Shown here: positions 17,818 through 25,836 of the stretch, in pieces
Numbering within the stretch: the first letter of the stretch is position 1
How the letters are laid out: every line of letters begins with the position of its first letter
Assembly (NCBI GenBank): GCA_035544395.1
Contig: DATKFM010000347.1
Coordinates: 1-29,281 of the forward strand
DNA: 29,281 bases
Origin: DATKFM01 sp035544395
GTDB lineage: Bacteria; Pseudomonadota; Alphaproteobacteria; Dongiales; Dongiaceae
Reading direction: 5' to 3'
Notes under the pieces: model-generated
Told to the model about the DNA's origin: nothing
What the model saw: the letters and a program-made list of their open reading frames with translations, nothing else
The model's database searches: none
Position numbers and translations under genes: made by a program

Positions 17818-18060
17818 CTAGAGCTTCTTGCGCTTGTTGCCGGGCGGGACGTCCTCTGCAGCCAGCAGGCCGAAATCCTGCGATTTGCTGCCGGACTCCG
17901 CGATACTAAAGCCTTCGGCCTTTAGGCCGCGGTGCAAGAGTTCGCGGACCGCGGACGCCCGGCTTGGCATGCGCCGGGAAAATCGCCAGTCATCGACCGC
18001 CTGGAGTTCGGCCTCCGTAAGCATGATTTGCAGGCGCTCACCGCGAGCTAGGGCTGCCAT
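17818..18060 (-). CDS. Ribbon-helix-helix-like small DNA-binding protein
   Basis: This 80-residue protein begins MAALARGERLQIMLTEAELQ. The pattern of a basic beta-strand (RLQIMLT) followed by two helices (EAELQAVDDWRFSRRMPSRA then SAVRELLHRGLKAEGF) is that of MetJ/Arc-type ribbon-helix-helix proteins. The WRF..RMPSRA..RELL form is widespread in alphaproteobacteria. The C-terminal 25 residues are disordered and end in a lysine/arginine cluster. A strong AGGAGAGG site precedes the ATG. No toxin partner gene is adjacent. It diverges from the HWE kinase gene and could act on the inverted repeat between them (inference). Confidence 0.8.
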   Translation of the reverse strand: MAALARGERLQIMLTEAELQAVDDWRFSRRMPSRASAVRELLHRGLKAEGFSIAESGSKSQDFGLLAAEDVPPGNKRKKL

Positions 18061-18098
18061 GTTCCTCTCCTTTCCCAGAACCAGCTTCTTGTTCGCAG

Positions 18099-18127
18099 TA
18101 GTTAGATAATGCCTCAAAATATGTCAA
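18099..18127 (-). promoter_or_regulatory. Possible promoter for the ribbon-helix-helix gene
   Basis: The minus strand has a perfect TTGACA -35 hexamer, then 17 bases, then TAACTA, a poor -10. The site lies about 39 bases upstream of the start codon in AT-rich DNA. Confidence 0.4.
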
Positions 18128-18235
18128 TAGGCTAAATTACGATTTCTTACACAAACACCCCACTTACTCATTCTAGGCCTTTTTAGCCCGATGTGGATGA
18201 TGTGCAATGGTGCTATAGAACTGCTGCGATGTTTT

Positions 18236-18279
18236 GTTGTAACTATGTGAATTAGTTGGCTTATTCGCATAGTTACAAC
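18236..18279. repeat. Long inverted repeat upstream of the HWE kinase gene
   Basis: A perfect 12-bp inverted repeat (GTTGTAACTATG at 18236-18247 and CATAGTTACAAC at 18268-18279) continues inward, after one mismatch, with GAAT/ATTC around a 10-base loop. The flanking 288-base intergenic stretch is clearly more AT-rich than its surroundings. It ends 69 bases before the kinase start. It may be a regulator-binding site, a leader hairpin or a terminator; no U-tract favours the last on the plus strand. Confidence 0.7.
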
Positions 18280-18348
18280 GAAATTTGTCTTTGGCTTTCT
18301 TTGATTCTGTCCTAGGGTTGTCCTTGGCATTATTCGAAGGATGACGCC

Positions 18349-20262
18349 ATGAGCTCAAATCCAAAAGTCGTTCCGTTGCACCCGATATCCAGCCCCTTCC
18401 CGACAAACGCGGGGTTCGGCGGCGGCGCCACACACGAAAGTGGTTTGGATGAGAATTACCTGTCGCCAGTGAACGCTGACGGGCTGGTGGATATCGCGGC
18501 AGCATTGCGCGGGACCTGCACCGCGTTGATCGAATCACAGGCGGACGCCGGGCGCATGAAGCTGATGCTGCCGGGTTCCAACAGCTACTTCGTGCAGGCG
18601 GAGTCCGTGGGTCCGATCGTGCTGATTGTCGGTGAGGCGGTGCGCAATGCAATCAAGTATGCTCATCCGTCGGGCGTGAACGGCAAGATCAGCCTCGATT
18701 TCAGGCAGGAAAACGATGGGGCAATTGTCATCGAAGTGGTCGATGATGGGGTTGGGCTTCCAGAAGGGTTCGATCCGGCGGTTGATGGCGAAGTAGGTTT
18801 CCAGCTAATCCGCCGCCAGGCGGAAAAGTGTGGAGGAAGATTGAGTTTCGAATCGAGTTGTTTGGGTCTATCTGTCTCCATGCGTATGCCGCCGCCGCTG
18901 GCTAGAAAGAATGCCGGCCACAAGGGTAACGGAATTTTGGACGACACTCAGCGGTCCCACAGCATCCTGGAGGCGCTTCCGGGCGCCATTTATACGACAG
19001 ACGCCGTCGGCCGAATCACCTTCTTCAACGAGTCGGCGGCGACTCTTTGGGGTGTCCGGCCTGAACTGGGGAAAAACGAATTCTGCGGCTCGTGGAAACT
19101 CTACTGGCCGGATGGAACACCAATGCCCCACGACGAGTGTCCCATGGCGCTTACGCTGAAGACCGGAAAGCCTGTCAGGGGTACGACTGCGGTGGCGGAG
19201 CGCCCCGACGGAACCCGCGTCACCTTCATGCCATATCCGACGCCACTGTTCGACGATGCCGGAACCTTGGTCGGCGGCATCAACATGCTGGTCGATATCA
19301 CGGACATAAATCGCGCTGATATCGCGCTGCAGCGGCTGGCGGCGATCATCGAGTCATCAGATGACGCGATCATCAGCAAGGATCTGACGGGAACCATCAC
19401 GAGCTGGAATCCGGGGGCAGAGCGATTATTCGGATACACCGCGGCGGAAGCGATTGGCAAATCCGTCACCATGTTGATGCCCGACAATCACGTGGACGAA
19501 GAGCCGAAGATTATCGCCAGCATCCAGCGCGGCGAGAAGATAGATCACTATGAGACCGTGCGGCGGCGCAAGGATGGAAGCCTCGTCGACATCTCGCTGT
19601 CCGTTTCGCCTGTCAAGAATGCCGAGGGCAAGATCGTCGGCGCGTCCAAGATCGCCCGTGACAACACCGAACGGCGGCGCGCCCAGGAGCAGCAGAATCT
19701 CATACTCGGCGAGATCAAGCATCGGATCCGGAATACGCTTGCCACGGTTCAGGCCATTTCCGCGCAGACGATGCGCAGCGCCACGGCCGACGAGCGCTCG
19801 GCATTCGCGGCGCGACTACGGACGCTCGCGGCGGCACATGATCTCCTGACCTTGGAGAAATGGAACCAGGCTTCTCTGGGCGAAGTCGTCAGCAAGGCAC
19901 TCGACCCCTTCGTTGAGGAGCACCGATCGCGATTTGATACCTACGGACCTAACCTCTCGCTGAATGCGAACAATGCCTTGCTGGTAGCAATGGCCCTTCA
20001 TGAATTGGCCACGAATGCGGCTAAATATGGCGCCCTCAGCAACAAGCGCGGATCGGTGCAAATCGGCTGGAATGTGCTTCCGGGAAATGCCGATAGGATG
20101 CGATTGACCTGGCGCGAGGCCGGCGGGCCGCCGGTTGCGCCGCCCACTAGAAAAGGCTTCGGCTCTCTCTTGATCGAGATGGCATTCCAGGATCGAGGGG
20201 GAAGTAGCCGGATCGATTTCGAGCCGCAAGGTCTTGTTTGCACCCTGGAACTCGACCTTTAA
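18349..20262 (+). CDS. HWE-family histidine kinase with two PAS domains and an extra N-terminal ATPase domain
   Basis: This 637-residue protein has no membrane segments and is probably a cytosolic sensor. Residues about 40-185 are a HATPase_c domain with N-box GEAVRNAIKYAHP (N100), G1 box VDDGVGLPEGF (D132/D133) and a GFQLIRRQAEKCGGRL G2-type end, but no preceding phosphoacceptor helix. Two PAS domains follow (about 205-325 and 330-450), the second with ISKDLTGTITSWNPGAERLF. The C-terminus is an HWE kinase core, with phosphoacceptor H458 in GEIKHRIRNTLATVQAIS, N-box HELATNAAKYG (N556) and the WRE motif at W588. HWE kinases often feed the PhyR general stress response or light signalling. No response regulator is adjacent. 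AAGGA precedes the ATG. Confidence 0.93.
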   Translation: MSSNPKVVPLHPISSPFPTNAGFGGGATHESGLDENYLSPVNADGLVDIAAALRGTCTALIESQADAGRMKLMLPGSNSYFVQAESVGPIVLIVGEAVRNAIKYAHPSGVNGKISLDFRQENDGAIVIEVVDDGVGLPEGFDPAVDGEVGFQLIRRQAEKCGGRLSFESSCLGLSVSMRMPPPLARKNAGHKGNGILDDTQRSHSILEALPGAIYTTDAVGRITFFNESAATLWGVRPELGKNEFCGSWKLYWPDGTPMPHDECPMALTLKTGKPVRGTTAVAERPDGTRVTFMPYPTPLFDDAGTLVGGINMLVDITDINRADIALQRLAAIIESSDDAIISKDLTGTITSWNPGAERLFGYTAAEAIGKSVTMLMPDNHVDEEPKIIASIQRGEKIDHYETVRRRKDGSLVDISLSVSPVKNAEGKIVGASKIARDNTERRRAQEQQNLILGEIKHRIRNTLATVQAISAQTMRSATADERSAFAARLRTLAAAHDLLTLEKWNQASLGEVVSKALDPFVEEHRSRFDTYGPNLSLNANNALLVAMALHELATNAAKYGALSNKRGSVQIGWNVLPGNADRMRLTWREAGGPPVAPPTRKGFGSLLIEMAFQDRGGSSRIDFEPQGLVCTLELDL

Positions 20263-20301
20263 AGTCTTGTCGGCCGCCTGGCGACTCCTGAGAAGCGATT
20301 G

Positions 20302-20496
20302 CTAGTCGCCTTCCTGGTGCCCGGAATGATTGCTGCTCATTCCCGCCAGGATCAGCATCAGCGCATGTGCCGAGAGTGATCGCCCCTCCGCTTTGGCCGC
20401 AGTCTTAATCTCCTCAAACAGCGGCACCGGTAGGCGAACCACGAGCTGCGCCACTTCGATCGCGCGTTTGGGGCGTCCTGGCCGGCGTCCGTTCAT
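20302..20496 (-). CDS. Arc-type ribbon-helix-helix protein
   Basis: This 64-residue protein has a basic N-terminal arm MNGRRPGRPKRAI, then a beta-strand and two helices (AQLVVRLPVPLFEEIKTAAK followed by AEGRSLSAHALMLILAGM) typical of the Arc/Mnt DNA-binding fold. It ends in a short polar tail. The ribosome site is weak. No toxin gene is adjacent, so it looks like an orphan transcription factor. It converges on the HWE kinase gene and lies 43 bases downstream of the CHRD gene on the same strand. Confidence 0.75.
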   Translation of the reverse strand: MNGRRPGRPKRAIEVAQLVVRLPVPLFEEIKTAAKAEGRSLSAHALMLILAGMSSNHSGHQEGD

Positions 20497-20539
20497 GGAT
20501 AAGCTTTTCGACCTGCGAACCCGTTACGCCGCCACGGCT

Positions 20540-21046
20540 CTACATCCCCGCGTTTTCCACTTGGCCCCGGATCTCGCCATCGGGGTGCTTTTCCGTGTGG
20601 ATGTTCACGTACCACAAGCCACCGAGCACCTGGCGCATCTGCTCGTCCGTCAGAGTCGCTTCACCGACGAGGCGGTTGGTGGTGGCGTTGGTGGGGGCCA
20701 GTTTAAGCTGGACGTCCGCAGCGACGCCGGGGCCCACCGGACCGTGGAAATGGGCGGCAGTGACCGGCGAGGACAGGTCGTTGTAGGAGATTTCCCACAA
20801 TAATTTCTTGGTGGCGCGGTCGAGGTAGACCATGCCGGAGCCGTTGGCGATGGTTTCCACCGGCGGCGTTTCCTGGCCACCGTCCAGATTGGTGACAAAC
20901 TGGATGCGATCGGTTGCCGCCACCTCGGTGTCCTGCGCGTCGAACGTGGCCACCTGGTCCTCAGGCGTGCCGGAGTCTTGCAAAGTGCAACCGGCCAGGA
21001 AGCCGGCCGCGGCAAGCATCGGGAGCCGGAAGTGTTTGCGGTTCAT
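20540..21046 (-). CDS. CHRD-domain lipoprotein
   Basis: This 168-residue protein has a lipoprotein signal (FRLPMLAAAGFLAGC, lipid cysteine near residue 20), then a linker of about 25 residues. A CHRD domain follows, recognised by FVTNLDGGQETPPVET, GSGMVYLDRATKKLLWEISY, AAHFHGPVGPGVAADVQLKL and WYVNIHTEKHPDGEIRGQV. CHRD domains occur in chordin and in many bacterial secreted proteins, where their role is unknown. GAGGAG lies six bases before the ATG; a GTG directly upstream is also in frame. The protein should sit in the inner or outer membrane facing the periplasm. Confidence 0.92.
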   Translation of the reverse strand: MNRKHFRLPMLAAAGFLAGCTLQDSGTPEDQVATFDAQDTEVAATDRIQFVTNLDGGQETPPVETIANGSGMVYLDRATKKLLWEISYNDLSSPVTAAHFHGPVGPGVAADVQLKLAPTNATTNRLVGEATLTDEQMRQVLGGLWYVNIHTEKHPDGEIRGQVENAGM

Positions 21047-21132
21047 CACGATCTCCTCACAAAGAAGGCCCGGTCATGGCAAAGCCGGACGCCGTTCGCG
21101 GCGGCGCCCGGTGGGTCGTGGGCGGCAGTTGG

Positions 21133-21534
21133 TTATATCCAGTATGGGGCGACACCGTAGTAAGCGTAGACGCGACGGTTCCAGTCGCGGTCTTCCCAAT
21201 TAACACCCTGCACCTCGTCATAGGTCGGCGCGCCCCGCAGCATATCGGGGTCCATGTCGACAACATAGCCGCCCATGTTCGTGTCATACTTCAGCGTGTC
21301 CCAGGGCAGGGGATGGCGGCTCTCGCCCATGCCGAGGAAGCCGCCGAACGACATCACGGCATAGCTCACCCGGCCGTTGTGCTTGTCGATCATCAGATTC
21401 TCGACCGTGCCCAGCTTGTCGCCGGCCGGATTGTAGACGTTGGTGCCCTCGACCTTGTCGGCGGCGATAAGGCTCAATGTCTCCGTCGCCCGCAAATCAC
21501 CGGCCGCATTGGCTGTCGTCTCGGAAACTCTCAT
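21133..21534 (-). CDS. PRC-barrel domain protein
   Basis: This 133-residue soluble protein has a PRC-barrel domain at about residues 18-95 (SLIAADKVEGTNVYNPAGDK, then LGTVENLMIDKHNGRVSYAV, GGFLGMGESRHPLPWDTLKY). Its C-terminal tail is rich in Trp, Tyr and Asp (VNWEDRDWNRRVYAYYGVAP). Stand-alone PRC-barrel proteins of this type are common stress-related proteins in alphaproteobacteria. The start MRVSETTANA is chosen for its AAAGGG site; the longer frame adds 31 unrelated residues. It lies 86 bases upstream of the CHRD gene and may share its transcript. Confidence 0.9.
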   Translation of the reverse strand: MRVSETTANAAGDLRATETLSLIAADKVEGTNVYNPAGDKLGTVENLMIDKHNGRVSYAVMSFGGFLGMGESRHPLPWDTLKYDTNMGGYVVDMDPDMLRGAPTYDEVQGVNWEDRDWNRRVYAYYGVAPYWI

Positions 21535-21762
21535 GTAATGACCCTTTCGATCGAAATCAGTTGAAAATTGCGTGACAGCGTTTTGCCATCCGTTGCAGCA
21601 GAGCTGCCCGCTTACCAAACCAATCAAAATGTGGCGCGAAGGTTCCCAGGGCCGGCGCTGCGAATCGAGACCTAAGCATGCGGGCTCAATGATTTAGGCC
21701 AGCCTCTGCCGGCAGATCGAGCGGCGGTATCAGGCCTTGTCTTGCCATCAAGGGATGTTATC

Positions 21763-21772
21763 GTGATATCAC
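21763..21772. promoter_or_regulatory. Palindrome GTGATATCAC upstream of the RpiR gene
   Basis: This is a 10-bp perfect palindrome in an otherwise empty 300-base gap, six bases from the larger palindrome at 21779-21796. It may be a second operator half or a chance match. Confidence 0.4.
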
Positions 21773-21778
21773 AATCGC

Positions 21779-21796
21779 AGAGAACTATAGTTCTCT
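21779..21796. promoter_or_regulatory. 18-bp perfect palindrome, candidate operator of the RpiR regulator
   Basis: AGAGAACTATAGTTCTCT is a perfect 18-bp palindrome ending 38 bases before the GTG of the regulator gene. Its centre contains TATAGT, a good -10-like hexamer, so a protein bound here would block a promoter. RpiR-type dimers bind palindromes, which makes autoregulation and control of the downstream transporter likely (inference). The rest of the 21535-21834 gap holds no gene I can support. Confidence 0.6.
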
Positions 21797-21834
21797 AACA
21801 TTTCCCTTTCTTCGGCGGGTGCCGGGGAGCAGGC

Positions 21835-22764
21835 GTGAAGGATGCGGGTGACATGAAGCGCGGCGAGGCGCCGACCGGTCAGCGCGATCTTCTGGAAGCA
21901 AAGCTCTTGCGGCCGCTTCGCGACGGCTATGAACGCCTCACCAAGACAGAAAAGAAGATCGCCGCCTACCTTCTGGCACGGCCGGATTGCCTGGTCCTGG
22001 AAACGGCGGCGATCATCGCCGGAAATGTCGGCGTCAGCCCGATGACCGTGGGCCGCCTGCTGCGGAAGCTAGGTTATGACGGTGTCAGCGATGTTCGCCA
22101 ACGGTTGACGTCGGATCTCTACGGGCCGGAAGGCGGTAGCCTATGGTCGATCGATCGCCGCTACCGGGCCTTCGCCAAGCGGGAAGCCTCGAAACTCAAC
22201 CGGGAGCAGAGCCTTGAGGCTGAACTCGGTGCGATCCGCCGGGCCTATGAATTGACGGAAACGCCGCTCTGGGCCCGCGCGGTCGATTCATTCGCTCATG
22301 CCGATCGCGTCTATGTCAGCGGTCTCCATATGGCGCGCGGCCTGGCCCAGGAGTTCATCAGCCGGCTCGAATACATCCGGCCGGGCGTCCATCTGGCCGA
22401 CGGCCAGAATGGGCATTATGCCGATCTGCTGTTCGACGATTCGAAACGCGTGGCGGTCATGCTGATTGATTTCTACCGCTACGACAAAGCGACCCAGCGT
22501 GCCGCCGAGCTTGCGAAGCAGAGGGGCCATGAGGTCCATGTCCTGGCGGACAGTTTTTGCCTCTGGGCGCATAAGACTACCGACAGCGTCTTCAATCTGC
22601 CCACCAGCACCGGCCTCTACTGGCATTCGACCGCGGCGATGAGCGTCCTGCTCAATCTGCTGGTGAACGATGTCATTCGCGCACTCGGCAAGGCAGTCCC
22701 CAAACGTATCGCCGGCGTGTTGCGGTCTCAGAAGGTTTTCGATCAGTTCGCGGAGGATCTGTGA
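21835..22764 (+). CDS. MurR/RpiR family transcriptional regulator
   Basis: This 309-residue protein has an N-terminal HTH_6 (RpiR) domain at about residues 20-95, with LTKTEKKIAAYLLARP, VGVSPMTVGRLLRKLGYDGV and SDVRQRL. Its SIS-like effector domain at about 140-285 includes DRVYVSGLHMARGLAQEF, VAVMLIDFYRYDKATQRAAE and VFNLPTSTG. RpiR regulators usually bind phosphorylated sugars or related ligands. The GTG start has GGGGAG six bases upstream; an ATG six codons later is possible. Its stop overlaps the start of the LivM-LivG gene (GTGA), so it is translated with the transporter it probably controls. Confidence 0.92.
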   Translation: MKDAGDMKRGEAPTGQRDLLEAKLLRPLRDGYERLTKTEKKIAAYLLARPDCLVLETAAIIAGNVGVSPMTVGRLLRKLGYDGVSDVRQRLTSDLYGPEGGSLWSIDRRYRAFAKREASKLNREQSLEAELGAIRRAYELTETPLWARAVDSFAHADRVYVSGLHMARGLAQEFISRLEYIRPGVHLADGQNGHYADLLFDDSKRVAVMLIDFYRYDKATQRAAELAKQRGHEVHVLADSFCLWAHKTTDSVFNLPTSTGLYWHSTAAMSVLLNLLVNDVIRALGKAVPKRIAGVLRSQKVFDQFAEDL

Positions 22765-24641
22765 ACCCCTCCGCGACATCGATTGAATTCAGGCGTTTCG
22801 GCCGATCCTTGATGGGCAGCCTGATCCTGGCCTTGCCGCTGCTGCTCGCGGCCCTGCTCTTTTCGGAGTTCGCCGGCATGGGCCTGCAGCGCACTTACAC
22901 GCTCTTCCTGATCAACCTCATCGCGGTACTGGGGCTCGGCATCTTCTCCGGCAATTCCGGCATTCTGAGCTTCGGCCATGTCGCCTTCATCGGCCTCGGC
23001 GCCTATCTCTCCGGCATATTGACTCTACCGCTGGCGACCAAGGCCACCGCGCTGCCGCATCTTCCCGCCTTTCTCTCGACGATCGAGTGGGGTCTGCCGG
23101 CGGCGCTGGTGGTCACCTTGATTTGCATCGGCCTCGTCGGCGCGCTGACCGGGCTGCCGATTGCGCGGATGGGCGGTGCGGCCGCGGCGATCGCGACTCT
23201 GGGACTGCTGATGATCGTCCATGGCGTCATCATCGGCGCCAGCGACTTCACTCGCGGCAGCAACGCTTTCCTCGGCGTGCCGCGCCTGACCGGCATCTGG
23301 ACGGCGCTGCTCGTGGCCTTGCCCACGCTGCTGCTGGCGCGCGCATTCCGGGATTCGGGAGTCGGCGGCCGGCTGCGCGCCAGCCGCGAGGATGAGATCG
23401 CCGCCCGTTCCCTCGGCATCAATGTCGTCGGCTGCCGCATGGCCGCCTGGACCATCAGCGCGGCGGCGGCGGCGGCGGCCGGCGTCCTTCTCGGGCATTT
23501 CCTCGGCGCATTCTCGCCCTCGAAATTCTATTTCGACGACACGCTGACGTTGCTGACCATGTTGATCGTCGGCGGCATGACCACCGTGTCTGGCGCGTTC
23601 TTCGGGACAATCGTAGTTACCTTGACCATCGAGATCCTTCGCCGCGTCGAGGCGGGCGTAGATCTCTTCGGCTGGCGCACTCCAGAGGTCTTTGGCGTCA
23701 CCGAAGCAGGCCTCTGCCTGTTGATCCTGCTGGTGATGTACAAGAGGCCCGCCGGCCTGTTCGGCCGCCTGGAACTCGGCGAAGCCTGGCTCAAACGCAA
23801 ATGGGCGCGGCTGGCGCCGTCGGTACGAGGCGGCCCTGCCGGGATGGCGATCGGGCAGGGGGGCTTGATCGCCGAAGGCGTGACCAAGAATTTTGCCGGC
23901 CTGCTGGCGCTCGACAACGTCCGGCTGAGCCTGCGGCCCGGCGAGATCGTCGGCCTTATCGGGCCGAACGGATCCGGCAAGACGACCCTGCTCAACATCG
24001 TCTCCGGCCTCTATTCGCCGACCCGGGGCCGGATCGAGATCGACGGTGCAGATGCGACCCGTTGGCCCGCCCACATTGCCGCCCAGGCCGGAGTCGGGCG
24101 CACCTTCCAGAATATACGTCTCTTCGGCCAGTTGAGCGTGATCGAGAATGTGGAGATCGCCGCCCGCGGCGCGACGCGCGTATCCGCTGGCGATCCCGCC
24201 GCCTTTGCGATGGGCCTGCTGGAGGAATTCGGCCTTGCGAAGTTTGCCGACCGGCCGGCGGCGGCCTTGGACTATGGAGCGCAGCGCCGCCTTGAAATTG
24301 CCCGCGCCCTGGCACTGCGGCCGCGATACCTGCTCCTCGACGAACCTGCGGCTGGCATGAATCCCACGGAATCGAATGCTTTGCTGCGTGAACTGGCCAG
24401 ATTACGTGAGCATTCGGGTATCGGCCTGCTGGTGATCGATCACGACATGGCCTTGATCATGCGGCTATGCGACCGCATCGTCGTGCTGAACCGCGGCCAG
24501 GTGATTGCCGAGGGCGATCCGCAGGAGATCCAGCGCAACCCTGCTGTCGTCGAGGCGTATATCGGACGAAAGCGCGCGCGGCATGGGCGTGCGGAATCCG
24601 CTCTTCAACTTCACAACCAAAAACAGGGAGAAACGTCATGA
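22761..24641 (+). CDS. Fused LivM-type permease and LivG-type ATPase of a HAAT ABC importer
   Basis: This is a 626-residue fusion. Residues 1 to about 335 are a LivM-like membrane subunit with roughly 8-10 transmembrane segments (FSGNSGILSFGHVAFIGLGA, the EDEIAARSLGIN coupling loop, then VGGMTTVSGAFFG). After a short linker, residues about 365-615 are a LivG-like ATPase. It has Walker A GPNGSGKTT (401-409), FQNIRLF, signature LDYGAQRRLEIARAL (from 503), Walker B LLLDEPAAGMNP and an H-loop in DHDMALI. The signature has LDYG where LSYG is usual. It starts at a GTG inside the regulator's stop and ends overlapping the binding-protein ATG. It should import an amino-acid-like or amide substrate. 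Confidence 0.93.
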   Translation: MNPSATSIEFRRFGRSLMGSLILALPLLLAALLFSEFAGMGLQRTYTLFLINLIAVLGLGIFSGNSGILSFGHVAFIGLGAYLSGILTLPLATKATALPHLPAFLSTIEWGLPAALVVTLICIGLVGALTGLPIARMGGAAAAIATLGLLMIVHGVIIGASDFTRGSNAFLGVPRLTGIWTALLVALPTLLLARAFRDSGVGGRLRASREDEIAARSLGINVVGCRMAAWTISAAAAAAAGVLLGHFLGAFSPSKFYFDDTLTLLTMLIVGGMTTVSGAFFGTIVVTLTIEILRRVEAGVDLFGWRTPEVFGVTEAGLCLLILLVMYKRPAGLFGRLELGEAWLKRKWARLAPSVRGGPAGMAIGQGGLIAEGVTKNFAGLLALDNVRLSLRPGEIVGLIGPNGSGKTTLLNIVSGLYSPTRGRIEIDGADATRWPAHIAAQAGVGRTFQNIRLFGQLSVIENVEIAARGATRVSAGDPAAFAMGLLEEFGLAKFADRPAAALDYGAQRRLEIARALALRPRYLLLDEPAAGMNPTESNALLRELARLREHSGIGLLVIDHDMALIMRLCDRIVVLNRGQVIAEGDPQEIQRNPAVVEAYIGRKRARHGRAESALQLHNQKQGETS

Positions 24642-25822
24642 AAAGATATTGCCTTTCAGCCGTCCTCTTGTCGGCTGCCGTCTTCATATCGGCGGTGCCA
24701 CAGGCATCGGCCGAAGATACGCTGGTCATCGGTGCCGCGATCTCGAAGACGGGATGGAACGCCCCCTACGACACGCCTGTCATGGATGGTTTTGCCGTGG
24801 CTATCGACGAAATGAACGCCAATGGCGGCATCGCCGGGAAGTACAAGGTCGAGGTCCTTACCCGCGACAACCGTTCCGACAACGCCCAGAACGCCATCAT
24901 CACCCAGGATCTGGTGGATCAGGGCGTCAACATGCTGATCGCGACCTGCGATTCCAGCATGGTGCATGCGACGGCACAGATCATTGTCGCCGCCGGCCTT
25001 CCGGCCATCTCCAGCTGTTCGTCCTCGCCGACATTGCCCATGACGGGTGAGGGTTACATCTTCGCTAACGCCGTCACCGACAATGTGCAGGGCGCCGCGC
25101 AGGCCGAATATGCGTTCGGCCAGGGCTATCGCAATGCCTATCTCCTGCGCTCGCCTGACATCGAGTACACGCAGATGCCGCTGTATTTCTCGGAAGCCTT
25201 CGAGAAGCTCGGCGGGAAGGTGGTCGGCGAGAGCCTCTACGCGCTCGGCCAGCCGGACTTCTCCGCGGAGGTGACCAAGATCAAGTCTATGAGCCCGCAG
25301 CCCGACGTAATCGTGACGTCCGCCTTCGAGCCCGATTTCCCTGCCTTCATCCGCCAGCTCCGCGGTGCCGGTGTTCAGATCCCCGTGGTTTGCGGTGACG
25401 GCATCGACTCTCCGACGACGTTCGCGCTCGGCGACGTGGTCGAAGGCGTCGTGTTCACCTCCTCAGGCTTCGCCGCGCCTGGCAGCCCGATGGCCGCTTA
25501 TCAGGAAAAGTACCAGCAGAAGTTCGGCAAGGCGCCGGAGTCGATCATGGATGCGCTGGGCTACGACCTCGCGAAAATCATCGAGGCTGCCGTCATCAAC
25601 GCCGACAGCATCGAGCCCAAGAAGATCCGCGATGCCCTCGCCGACCTGGAAAACGTCCAGGGCGCAACCGCAATCATCAGCTACAAGGGCGGCAATGGCA
25701 CGCCCACCCGCCCGGTGAATGTCATCAAGATCGCTGGGGGTCAGCGGACCTTGGTGTCGCAAAAGGCTCCCGATCCGGCGATCGTGCCGGCGCCGCGCCT
25801 CGATCTGAACGCCGCGCCGTAG
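24638..25822 (+). CDS. Periplasmic substrate-binding protein of the HAAT ABC importer
   Basis: This 394-residue Leu/Ile/Val-binding-protein-type receptor (Peripla_BP_6) has a signal peptide with cleavage after QASA at residue 25. The mature protein starts EDTLVIGAAISKTGWNAPYD. Family features are the MDGFAVAIDEMNANGGIAGK segment, ITQDLVDQGVNMLIATCDSS, the YTQMPLYFSEAFEKLGGKVV hinge region and ALGQPDFSAEVTKIKS. The binding cleft differs enough from LivK that the ligand cannot be named. A CAGGGAG site lies seven bases before the ATG, which overlaps the preceding stop by ATGA. Confidence 0.93.
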   Translation: MKRYCLSAVLLSAAVFISAVPQASAEDTLVIGAAISKTGWNAPYDTPVMDGFAVAIDEMNANGGIAGKYKVEVLTRDNRSDNAQNAIITQDLVDQGVNMLIATCDSSMVHATAQIIVAAGLPAISSCSSSPTLPMTGEGYIFANAVTDNVQGAAQAEYAFGQGYRNAYLLRSPDIEYTQMPLYFSEAFEKLGGKVVGESLYALGQPDFSAEVTKIKSMSPQPDVIVTSAFEPDFPAFIRQLRGAGVQIPVVCGDGIDSPTTFALGDVVEGVVFTSSGFAAPGSPMAAYQEKYQQKFGKAPESIMDALGYDLAKIIEAAVINADSIEPKKIRDALADLENVQGATAIISYKGGNGTPTRPVNVIKIAGGQRTLVSQKAPDPAIVPAPRLDLNAAP

Positions 25823-25836
25823 CATCCGGCGGATCC

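Noticed and set aside
18124..18330. 68-codon minus-strand frame in the AT-rich intergenic region
   Set aside because: It has no ribosome site or recognisable pattern and crosses the inverted repeat; more likely non-coding.
21640..21652. EcfG-type (general stress sigma) -35 element GGAAC upstream of the PRC-barrel gene
   Set aside because: The nearest GTT on the minus strand is about 21 bases away instead of 16-17, so the promoter match fails.
23461..23481. GCG trinucleotide run in the permease gene
   Set aside because: It encodes an alanine-rich membrane segment within a conserved domain; ordinary in GC-rich DNA.
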